32,867 nt of DNA from Microcaldota archaeon (GTDB lineage: Archaea; Micrarchaeota; Micrarchaeia; Micrarchaeales; CABMGC01): the NCBI GenBank assembly GCA_023256495.1, contig JAGDXY010000027.1:6121-38987 (forward strand). The letters are read 5' to 3'. Under the pieces are notes generated by a model, which was given only the letters and a program-made list of their open reading frames with translations, ran no database searches and was not told the origin of the DNA. Positions 19,076 to 27,417 of this stretch are shown one piece after another (positions within the stretch are counted from its first letter, which is position 1; every line of letters begins with the position of its first letter). The position numbers and the translations under genes were made by a program.

Positions 19076-21257
19076 ACTCTTCTGGTTTTGGTGGCTCTTC
19101 TTGTTGACCTTTTCTCTTCCTTATCGCTCTTACCACTTCATTTTGTAGCTCTGGTGGTAGTTTTTCATAACCAGCATATTCTGTATACCACAACGCCCTA
19201 CCACTTGTCAAGCTTCTCATTTCATTTGAAAATCCTTTTATAATCTCTGCAACAGGCATCTTTGCTATTATAGTAACTATATCCTCCTCTTGCTTTATGT
19301 CTAGAATTTGTCCTCTTTTACCTTGTAGGTATTGTATTATAGTTGCCATATACTCCTGTGGTATCTCTATAGTAAACTTTTGCTTTGGCTCCAATAAGAT
19401 TACGCCTGCAAGAAGCATGCCTGCATAAATAGGTCTTTTTATAGCAGGTATTATTTGTGCAGGACCTCTATGCACTGGATCTTCATGTATAAATGCATCT
19501 GTTATCAAGACTTTTATTCCTGTACATTTCTCTCTTGCTAATGGACCATCGCTCATTGCCTCTTCAAAACCCTCTATAACATGTTCCATGACTTCATCCA
19601 TATATTGCACTCCATGAGTTGCATCTATTAATATGCTATTGTTAGATATATCAACTATATTCTTCGCTTGTTCTCTAGGCATACCTGCATTTACCAATGT
19701 CTCAACTATATCTTTGCCTTTTGGTCTACCTTCTCTAATTTGGCCAGATTCAATGAGCTTTACTACCTCGCTTTCTAGCGGCTCTACTGTAATATAGAAC
19801 TTAGAATGTCTATTAGGTGTTTTTCCTTCTATATTCTCTGTCTTGTTCTCTATAGTTTCTCTATACACTACTATTGGCTCACTTGTTACAATAGGTATAC
19901 CAAATTCATCTTTTATCTTTGTTTCTATTACCTCTAAATGAAGTTCACCCATACCTCTTATTATCATCTCCCCAGTCTCTTGGTTTATCTCTACTTTTAA
20001 TGTTTGATCCTCTTTTGATAGTATTCTTAGTGCCTCTATAAGTTTTGTCATATCCATTGTATTCTTTGGTTCAATGGCCTTTGCAACAACTGGTGGCGAA
20101 TAGTATGTTATCTCTTCAAATGGCTCTATAGGTTCTTCGCTTAATGTATCACCAATAGAAACATTATCTAGACCAATTAAAGCTGCTATATTTCCAGCTG
20201 AAACTTCATCTATAACTACTCTATCTGGACCCATATACAAAGCAACTTGCTGTATTCTTTGTTTTGTCTGAGCTCCACTGACATATACCTCTGTTCCTTT
20301 TTTTACAGTTCCAGAAAATACTCTACCTATAGCGATAGTACCACTATGCTTATCATATGTTATACCAAATACTGCAATAACGAGCTTGCCTTTTGCATTT
20401 ACATTAAGCATATCTTGGCCAACTGGCGTATTTATATCACCATGCCATAGGTGAGGTATTCTATATTGCTGCGCTTCTTTTGGACTTGGAAGATGTTCTA
20501 TAATCATTGACAATACTGCCTCATCTATAGGTGCCACTTCTTGCAATTTTGCTTCATTTCCCTCTTGGCTAAGCTTAAATATGTCATTAAAAGTGGTCTT
20601 ATACTTCTCTAATATTCTTACTGATATGGCCCATTTCCTAGAAGCAGAACCAAAACATACACTACCATTATCAACTCTTACCTTCCATTTATCAGCAAAT
20701 TCCTTTGGTGCATATCTTTCTATTAATCTGTTTATATCGTTTATGAGATTAAGAAGCCTTTCATATGTTTGCTGTGGTGTAAGACGCAATTCGCTTATTA
20801 ATCTATCTACTTTATTTACAAATAATACTGGCTTTGCCTTCTCTCTAAGCGCTGATTTCAATACAGATTCTGTTTGAGGCATTATACCTTCTACAGGATC
20901 TACTACAAGCACTACACCATCTACTGCCCTCATTGATCTAGTTACATGCCCGCTAAAATCAACATGGCCTGGTGTATCTATTAAGTTTATTATGTAGTCA
21001 TTGTTATTATAGTTAAATGCCAACGAAATATTAGCAGATTTTATTGTCATCTTTCTTTCTTTTTCTATCTCTTCATAATTTGTATATAAAGCCTCACCTG
21101 CTACTGCTTTTGATATAATGCCTGCTTTAGCAAGCAATGAATCTGTTAATGTTGTTTTTCCATGATGAACATGCGCTATAATAGCTACATTTCTTACTCT
21201 CTCTATATTACTCATAATCTTAGCTACTTCTTCAGCAACAAACTCTTTTCTAACCAT
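19065..21257 (-). CDS. fusA: Translation elongation factor 2 (aEF-2)
   Basis: NVAIIAHVHHGKTTLTDSLLAKAG, IDTPGHVDFSGHVTRSMRAVDG, FVNKVDRLI, diphthamide-region FIHEDPVHRGPAQIIPA. Confidence 0.97.
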   Translation of the reverse strand: MVRKEFVAEEVAKIMSNIERVRNVAIIAHVHHGKTTLTDSLLAKAGIISKAVAGEALYTNYEEIEKERKMTIKSANISLAFNYNNNDYIINLIDTPGHVDFSGHVTRSMRAVDGVVLVVDPVEGIMPQTESVLKSALREKAKPVLFVNKVDRLISELRLTPQQTYERLLNLINDINRLIERYAPKEFADKWKVRVDNGSVCFGSASRKWAISVRILEKYKTTFNDIFKLSQEGNEAKLQEVAPIDEAVLSMIIEHLPSPKEAQQYRIPHLWHGDINTPVGQDMLNVNAKGKLVIAVFGITYDKHSGTIAIGRVFSGTVKKGTEVYVSGAQTKQRIQQVALYMGPDRVVIDEVSAGNIAALIGLDNVSIGDTLSEEPIEPFEEITYYSPPVVAKAIEPKNTMDMTKLIEALRILSKEDQTLKVEINQETGEMIIRGMGELHLEVIETKIKDEFGIPIVTSEPIVVYRETIENKTENIEGKTPNRHSKFYITVEPLESEVVKLIESGQIREGRPKGKDIVETLVNAGMPREQAKNIVDISNNSILIDATHGVQYMDEVMEHVIEGFEEAMSDGPLAREKCTGIKVLITDAFIHEDPVHRGPAQIIPAIKRPIYAGMLLAGVILLEPKQKFTIEIPQEYMATIIQYLQGKRGQILDIKQEEDIVTIIAKMPVAEIIKGFSNEMRSLTSGRALWYTEYAGYEKLPPELQNEVVRAIRKRKGQQEEPPKPEEFMD

Positions 21258-21262
21258 ATTAA

Positions 21263-22024
21263 CTACCTTGCACTTCTAGCAATTCTTTCTAATTCAACCT
21301 TTCTTTTTATAGCAAAACTGTTAGGACTATTATTAGAAGCATTCTCTATTTCCTCTGCCAATGCTTCATACAATCTTTTTTTGCTCTTGAATGAGTTTAT
21401 TAATGCAGCTAGGGCAATATTCCTTAAAGCTACATCAACTCTTCTTTGAGCACTAACACCGACTTCTACATTATATATAATACCTCCATATCTAACTCTT
21501 GTAACATCCTCTATAGGTGCAGCATTTTCTATTGCATCTATTAAAACTTGTAATGGGTTTTTGTTTGTATCCTTGCTTATTTTATCAAATGCCTTCTCTA
21601 CAATCTTAGTTACTTTTAGCTTCTTTCCTTGTAATCTACCTTCTGTTCTTATTACCTTACCACTAACTTTTTCTCCAGTACCTCCTCTCATTAGCTTGTT
21701 TATGAGCCTCTCTACTACACTTACCTTTGCATTATAGTAATATGCATACTTTCTTCTCCCAAATGTATTTGGATATTTTCTGCCATTTATATTTACATAC
21801 TTAAATATACTTGGATCATTTATAGAAACATCTTTTATAGGGTATTTACCGAATAGCATTATGTCTTCTATTGCAATCTCCTCTTTTGTTGTCGCCTTCT
21901 TAGAAACTGCCCTTCTTCTCACTACTTTCTTCTCTTCTTTCTTTTCTTTTTGAACTTCTTCTTTTTTATCAACTTCTTTCTTTTCCTCTGTTGCATTATT
22001 GTTTTGAGTATTTCCATCAACCAT
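21263..22024 (-). CDS. rps7: 30S ribosomal protein S7 with charged N-terminal extension
   Basis: LMRGGTGEKVSGKVIRTEGRLQGKKLKVTKIVEKAFDKI..NPLQVLIDAIENAAPIEDVTRVRYGGIIYNVEVGVSAQRRVDVALRNI. Confidence 0.96.
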   Translation of the reverse strand: MVDGNTQNNNATEEKKEVDKKEEVQKEKKEEKKVVRRRAVSKKATTKEEIAIEDIMLFGKYPIKDVSINDPSIFKYVNINGRKYPNTFGRRKYAYYYNAKVSVVERLINKLMRGGTGEKVSGKVIRTEGRLQGKKLKVTKIVEKAFDKISKDTNKNPLQVLIDAIENAAPIEDVTRVRYGGIIYNVEVGVSAQRRVDVALRNIALAALINSFKSKKRLYEALAEEIENASNNSPNSFAIKRKVELERIARSAR

Positions 22025-22028
22025 TCAA

Positions 22029-22457
22029 TCACCTTCTTGGCTTCTCTTTTAGACCCTTAGCAACTAGATATAAATCTGCACCGTTTACTGCAATGACTCT
22101 ATATTTAAGACCAGGTATCCAACCCATTTGACCTCTTTGAGAGCCACCCATACCTGCTATAGTTACTTCATCATGCTCATCAATAAAGTTTATAGCACCA
22201 TCGAAAGGTACATAAGCTCCAACTACTTTTCCATTTTTAACTAATTGAACCTTAACACATTTTATTAATCCAGAGTTAGGTTTCTTTTGTTGCAGCGAAA
22301 ACTTTTGAAGAACAATGCCTCTAGCCATAGGTGCATCTCCCAATGGATCAAACTTTTCTTTCAACTTAAACTTCTTTCTTTTATACCACTTCTTAAGAAG
22401 ACTATGTCTTTTTCTATCTCTTATCATTTTATGTGCAGCAAATTCACCATTTCCCAA
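22029..22457 (-). CDS. rps12: 30S ribosomal protein S12
   Basis: DPLGDAPMARGIVLQKFSLQQKKPNSGLIKCVKVQLVKNGKVVGAYVPFDGAINFIDEHDEVTIAGMGG. Confidence 0.97.
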   Translation of the reverse strand: MGNGEFAAHKMIRDRKRHSLLKKWYKRKKFKLKEKFDPLGDAPMARGIVLQKFSLQQKKPNSGLIKCVKVQLVKNGKVVGAYVPFDGAINFIDEHDEVTIAGMGGSQRGQMGWIPGLKYRVIAVNGADLYLVAKGLKEKPRR

Positions 22458-22465
22458 ATAATCAC

Positions 22466-22750
22466 CTAATATAAATGAGCATTTCCTTGCTCAATAACTG
22501 CCAAGCAATTTACTGAATAAGGCTTACCGCAAACTCCACCTAAATCTATAGAATTTCCATCGAATTCAATCACTTTTATATTTCCTACTTTACATAAATG
22601 TTTAATATCGTTTATAAGCTCTGCTTTTCCTTTACTGGCAACAACAACTAATTTCGCATTATTGCTTACTATAGCTTTATAAGTATTTCTATATCCTAGC
22701 TCTACGTTACCAGTATCTACAGCTAATCTTAATTCACTATTTAAGTCCAT
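22466..22750 (-). CDS. rpl30e: 50S ribosomal protein L30e
   Basis: ELRLAVDTGNVELGYRNTYKAIVSNNAKLVVVAS...GVCGKPYSVNCLAVIEQGNAHLY; upstream of S12 as in archaeal str operons. Confidence 0.9.
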   Translation of the reverse strand: MDLNSELRLAVDTGNVELGYRNTYKAIVSNNAKLVVVASKGKAELINDIKHLCKVGNIKVIEFDGNSIDLGGVCGKPYSVNCLAVIEQGNAHLY

Positions 22751-22818
22751 AATAAAAACCAATATTATTTATTTTAAAGAGAAAAAATTAATAAAGGTTA
22801 CAGAATGCTTAGCAGAAG

Positions 22819-22838
22819 CCCACGATTTAAATCGTGGG
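22819..22838. repeat. Perfect 20-bp palindrome / hairpin
   Basis: CCCACGATTTAAATCGTGGG equals its own reverse complement. Confidence 0.95.
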
Positions 22839-22940
22839 ATAAATGCAATGCATGCAAAATGATCACTAATATCAAATGGCAAAGCTGGGAATTAGAGCTA
22901 GTATAAACCTTCAAACCAAGTACGCATAAGCCAAAAAGAA

Positions 22941-22958
22941 TCATGAATTTATTCATGA
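22941..22958. repeat. Hairpin with 7-bp stem and 4-nt loop
   Basis: TCATGAA TTTA TTCATGA; arms are perfect reverse complements. Confidence 0.9.
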
Positions 22959-23026
22959 AGAATATCAAATATAGATAAAAAAGATGTTTAGCAAATGTTT
23001 AAAACTTGATTTACCAAAGTAATTCA

Positions 23027-24322
23027 ATGCAAGAGCTAAAAAGAGTTGTAACTTTAAGAGATGCAGTGATGATTAACTTAGGCGCGATAATAGGTGCAGG
23101 TATATTTGTAATAATAGGCTTAGCTGCTTATTACTCTGGACCAGCATTGCCTATAGCAATATTGATAAGTGGTATAATAGCAATGTTTACAGGACTAAGT
23201 TTCTCTTATTTAACAAAATATTCTGGAAAAGAAGGAGGAGTATATGAATATGTGAAAGACTCTTTTAATAAATATGCAGGCTTTATTGCAGGTATTTTAT
23301 GGGTGGCAAGCAATCTAATAGCCATTGCTGCAGTTGCAACAAGTTTTGTAACTTATTTTTACTTATTGTTTGGTGGACATGGTTCTATACTAGTTTCTAT
23401 ACTCATTATCTTATTCTTTGCATTAATAAATATATTAGGAATAAAAAGCTCATCATTAACAACAACTGTTTTGGTAATTATAAATGTATTAACATTAGTG
23501 GTGTTTTCTATATCTTCATTATTCTATTTTAATACAAACAATTTCAATAATATGCTAAACATACCAATAAATAATATTATTTATGGCGCTGCAATAATAT
23601 TCTTTGCATATACTGGCTTTTCTAGAGTAACTACTATAGGCGACGAAGTTATAAATCCAGAAAAGACTATACCATTAGCAATTATAATCTCTATATTAAT
23701 TTCTATAGTAATCTATGCATCTGTATCAATAGCAGCTATAGGTCTTATATCACCTAAAGAATTAGCTTCGAGTGCTGCACCATTAGAGACTGCAATAAAT
23801 AAGATCGGAAATCCGTTACTCTCTATAATAATAGCAATAGGGGGTATAACTGCAACTGCTGGTGTTTTGCTTACTGGTATATTGGGTTCATCAAGGGTTT
23901 TATATGCAATGGGAAGAGACAATGAACTACCAAAGTGGCTTAGCTATCTGGATAGATTCTCAACACCAAAAAATGCTATAGCTATCGCTACGATAATATC
24001 TTTGCTATTTTTAGTATTTGTCTCATTCAATAACATTGTAGAATCTACAAATCTTGCTATATTGCTAGCATATTTGTTAATAAATGTCTCTGCTTTTTAT
24101 GTATCAATAAAAGAGAAAAGAGCAAGTTATTCAATAAATTCTATATTAGGCATGATAACTATAATAATAGTAATATCTACTTTGAATCTTGAAAGCTTTG
24201 AAATTGTATCTATAATATTGCTAATCTCTATTTCTTATCTAATAATAAGAGAGAAACTTGGAAAAAAGGTTAAGGAGGTAGAGAGCCATAGCTTAGTTAG
24301 AGAATTCAAAATAAATAAGTAA
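23027..24322 (+). CDS. APC family amino acid permease
   Basis: LKRVVTLRDAVMINLGAIIGAGIFVIIGLAAYYSGPALPIAILISG, FFAYTGFSRVTTIGDEVINPEKTIPLAI, SRVLYAMGRDNELPKWL; likely start ATG 23027. Confidence 0.93.
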   Translation: MQELKRVVTLRDAVMINLGAIIGAGIFVIIGLAAYYSGPALPIAILISGIIAMFTGLSFSYLTKYSGKEGGVYEYVKDSFNKYAGFIAGILWVASNLIAIAAVATSFVTYFYLLFGGHGSILVSILIILFFALINILGIKSSSLTTTVLVIINVLTLVVFSISSLFYFNTNNFNNMLNIPINNIIYGAAIIFFAYTGFSRVTTIGDEVINPEKTIPLAIIISILISIVIYASVSIAAIGLISPKELASSAAPLETAINKIGNPLLSIIIAIGGITATAGVLLTGILGSSRVLYAMGRDNELPKWLSYLDRFSTPKNAIAIATIISLLFLVFVSFNNIVESTNLAILLAYLLINVSAFYVSIKEKRASYSINSILGMITIIIVISTLNLESFEIVSIILLISISYLIIREKLGKKVKEVESHSLVREFKINK

Positions 24323-24355
24323 AGTATTATTATTTTTCATGTACTAATAAAAATT

Positions 24356-26380
24356 GTGGGCATAGAAACTCTTGTTGATAGAATATTGTATATTTGCAAT
24401 ACAGCAAACGACAAAGAATCTTTGCTAAAATGGATCCAAGAAGAATTGAAAAATGAAACTGGAGTAGAGGAGATAATATTAAAGGATGTGAATGAAAAGA
24501 ATATGTCTAATTCAGATTCATATGTGCTAAATACAAAGAAAATATTGATTGATAATAAGATGAGCGATTACTCGCTTGTTCCTGAATTTATAGAAGCATA
24601 TAAAAAGGGTTATAAAAGTGGGGCAATAGTACCTATAGTAAGTGATGAAGAAAAAATATTAATATATCTATATTCAAGCAAAGAAGAAATTTTTAATGAA
24701 GCGCTAAGAGATGCATTGACAATAATATCAATAATAGTAAGCAAAGACCTCAGTAATAAAGAGCTATATATAAAGCTTAATAGACTAGCAAAATATTTTG
24801 ATATAGCATTTAATAACAATAATATAAAAGCTATTTTAGATGAGAATGGAAAAGCAATAATAAAGAATGATATGGCAAAGAACTTAGATATAAGTAATTT
24901 GTTAGAAAAGAGCAACGTTATAATAAACAATAAGATTTATAATATTGAAAAGAAGAGCATAGACGAAAAATATACATATATAGAAATGAGTGACATATCT
25001 GATAAGATTATAAAAGAAGGAATTGAGAGTTTAATCAATAAAATTGGTTTTTATTTAGTAATAATTAATGATGGAAAAATCTCTTACATAGATAAGAATC
25101 TCATAAATAATATAAATATAGATAAAGATGAAGTAATAGGAAAGAATTTTGATCTATTTTTTAGGATCAATGGAAATAATGAACTTATATTACCACTTGA
25201 TAACAATATATATTCATATGAAAAAGTCTCTTTAAATCAAGGCTTAGAGATTTATATATTATATAAGGATCTAAAAAAAGACTTAGATGCATTGAATAAT
25301 ACATTAATTGAAATAATAAAAAACAGCAATGATATAATAATAAAAACAAACAAAGATGGTTTTATAAAAGAGGTAAATGAATCATTTATAAAAGAAATAT
25401 CAAATGATATACCAATTTCTTCAAATATAATAAGTATATTAAACCCACAAGAAGATGTAAATAAGTTATTCAATTCAAATAATGAAGTTAATTTAAAGAT
25501 CTTTTCGAAAGTAAAGAATTCAGATATTAATGTAACATGTAGAAAAATAACACTCGGAGATGATATATTAATAATATGCAAAAACAATTACTATAAAGAT
25601 GCTGTAGAATTATTAAATAAAGAGATTATAAAAAAAGAAAGAGAAGTTGAAAGATTCAAGAACGAAAGCGACTTAAAAACACAATTTATTTATAATATAT
25701 CTCATGACCTAAAAACACCTCTTACTAATATAAAAGGCTTTTCTACGTTGCTTTTAAATGAGGAATTTGGAAATTTAAATGAAGAACAAAAGAGCTATAT
25801 AAAGATAATAATAGATGAATCAGAGAGACTTATGCAGTTGATAACACAAATACTAGATGTTGCAAAACTTTCATCTGGAAAAATAAAACTTGATTTACAA
25901 AAAGTTAATTTCCAAGACATAAAGAATAATCCAAGCATAAAGGCATTAGAAGAGATGGCAACTAAAAAGGGCTTATTCTTTGTTTTTAATATAGATTATG
26001 ATGTACCCGAGATTATAGCTGATCCAAATAGACTCATCCAAATATTTGTTAACCTGATAAGCAATGCAATTAAATTCACAGATAAAGGAGGTATAACAAT
26101 ACATATATCAAAGAAAAATAAAAATGTAAAGGTAGAGGTAATAGATACAGGTATAGGTATAAGCAAGGAAGATAAAGCAAAATTGTTTAAGAGGTTCTAT
26201 CAAGTTAATAAGACAAGAAATGAAAAGACAGGTACTGGATTAGGTTTATCTATAGTAAAAGGTTTGGTAAATCTTCATGGAGGTAGAATAGGTGTAAACT
26301 CTGAACCTGGAAAAGGAAGTAATTTTTATTTTATAATACCAATAAATGGCCCTAAATCAAAGAAAAAAGTCAAGGAATGA
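24356..26380 (+). CDS. Soluble sensor histidine kinase with GAF- and PAS-like N-terminal domains
   Basis: H-box FIYNISHDLKTPLTNIKGFSTLL; N-box QIFVNLISNAIKFTDKGG; G-boxes VIDTGIGI, TGTGLGLSIVKGLVNLHGGRIGVNSEPGKGSNFYF; no clear TM segment; GTG start. Confidence 0.93.
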   Translation: MGIETLVDRILYICNTANDKESLLKWIQEELKNETGVEEIILKDVNEKNMSNSDSYVLNTKKILIDNKMSDYSLVPEFIEAYKKGYKSGAIVPIVSDEEKILIYLYSSKEEIFNEALRDALTIISIIVSKDLSNKELYIKLNRLAKYFDIAFNNNNIKAILDENGKAIIKNDMAKNLDISNLLEKSNVIINNKIYNIEKKSIDEKYTYIEMSDISDKIIKEGIESLINKIGFYLVIINDGKISYIDKNLINNINIDKDEVIGKNFDLFFRINGNNELILPLDNNIYSYEKVSLNQGLEIYILYKDLKKDLDALNNTLIEIIKNSNDIIIKTNKDGFIKEVNESFIKEISNDIPISSNIISILNPQEDVNKLFNSNNEVNLKIFSKVKNSDINVTCRKITLGDDILIICKNNYYKDAVELLNKEIIKKEREVERFKNESDLKTQFIYNISHDLKTPLTNIKGFSTLLLNEEFGNLNEEQKSYIKIIIDESERLMQLITQILDVAKLSSGKIKLDLQKVNFQDIKNNPSIKALEEMATKKGLFFVFNIDYDVPEIIADPNRLIQIFVNLISNAIKFTDKGGITIHISKKNKNVKVEVIDTGIGISKEDKAKLFKRFYQVNKTRNEKTGTGLGLSIVKGLVNLHGGRIGVNSEPGKGSNFYFIIPINGPKSKKKVKE

Positions 26381-27284
26381 ATGCGCCACAAGCACCAATC
26401 TTTACTTCTTGTTCATAAGAATTATATAAAGTAGTGATATTTTGTCCATAAAAAGGACCTGTAAAGATTTCATTATTAATAGAGCTTTGGTTCACATTTA
26501 TATAGACTAATATGCTATTTTCTTTTGTGCCATTTCTAAATATTGCATAGTAATCAAACATAATGTTGCCGTTCTTTCCTATTGTGTAGTTATATGCTAT
26601 CTTTATTGGTGTAGCATTAGTTATATTATAATAAGAATTAGGTCCTGTAGGTTGCTTGTTGAATTGGGCAAAGAATGTTTTGTTATATAATGATTCTGTG
26701 CAATTATAATATGCATTTTGATATAAGAAATTCAATTCATTAACTAGTTTTGGTATGTTTGTTGAATTCAATATAGGTAATGCCTTGCTTAATATAACAT
26801 TTGTTTGAGATATCGTAGTAGATATAGATGTAGCTATAGACGTTGTTGAAGTACTAATAGTGGTTGTGTTCTTAGTAGTTGTGATATTTTGCTTTGGTTT
26901 TATTGTGGTTGTTGTATTTAATGTTTTTGTTGCAAACATTTTCTGTGTAGAATTTGTAGTTTCTAATAGTTCTAACTTAATTGGCGAGAGCATTATTTTA
27001 TAAGAGATATTGTTTATACTTACTATAGAACCATTAGTAATGTTTTCTATAATAACATTGTTTAAAGGAACGGGCCATTTCTCTATTTCTAAAGTAGCGT
27101 GTGTTCCATTAAATGATAAATAGCTCAATACATAACCATCTATAAATCTGCTGCCCCCTAGGGGTATATAATTATTGTTTTTTAAAGAAAAATACAAAAT
27201 TGCTACGACTAGAACTAGAAGTAATAATATCAATATTGCTATAGGCAATCTCTTTTTCTTTTTATGGATTTCTTTTTCATTCAT
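26370..27284 (-). CDS. Membrane-anchored surface protein with Thr/Ser-rich stalk
   Basis: Basic N-term followed by TM RLPIAILILLLLVLVVAILYF, low-complexity TTTTIKPKQNITTTKNTTTISTSTTSIATSISTT, many N-x-S/T sequons. Confidence 0.8.
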   Translation of the reverse strand: MNEKEIHKKKKRLPIAILILLLLVLVVAILYFSLKNNNYIPLGGSRFIDGYVLSYLSFNGTHATLEIEKWPVPLNNVIIENITNGSIVSINNISYKIMLSPIKLELLETTNSTQKMFATKTLNTTTTIKPKQNITTTKNTTTISTSTTSIATSISTTISQTNVILSKALPILNSTNIPKLVNELNFLYQNAYYNCTESLYNKTFFAQFNKQPTGPNSYYNITNATPIKIAYNYTIGKNGNIMFDYYAIFRNGTKENSILVYINVNQSSINNEIFTGPFYGQNITTLYNSYEQEVKIGACGAFIP

Positions 27285-27417
27285 CTATGAAAGTTAAATA
27301 TTGAAACTTAAATATTTTTCGTTAGATCATAGATAATTAAGAACTAAGAAGAGAATACTAGATAATTTAAGAAATCTTAAAAAATTTAAATGAGCTAAGT
27401 AAATTTGGTGTTCTTGC

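Larger units (their letters stand above)
22800..22970 (+). other. Candidate structured ncRNA or IS200/IS605-type mobile-element remnant (hairpin-bearing, no transposase)
   Basis: Non-coding stretch visibly richer in G+C than other intergenic DNA here; perfect palindrome CCCACGATTTAAATCGTGGG (22819-22838) in AGAAGCCCACG...CGTGGGATAAATGC context and a second hairpin TCATGAA-TTTA-TTCATGA (22941-22958). Confidence 0.4.

Noticed and set aside
20247-20877. Plus-strand ORFs inside the EF-2 region
   Set aside because: Antisense to a confidently identified EF-2 gene, with low-complexity hydrophobic or Cys/Tyr-rich translations typical of shadow ORFs.
22819-22838. Palindrome considered as a CRISPR repeat
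   Set aside because: Only one copy in the window, no regularly spaced repeats and no cas genes.
22800-22970. Considered as tRNA, SRP RNA or RNase P RNA
   Set aside because: No T-loop GGTTCRAATCC-type motif, no SRP GGAG-tetraloop region and no RNase P core motifs recognised by eye.
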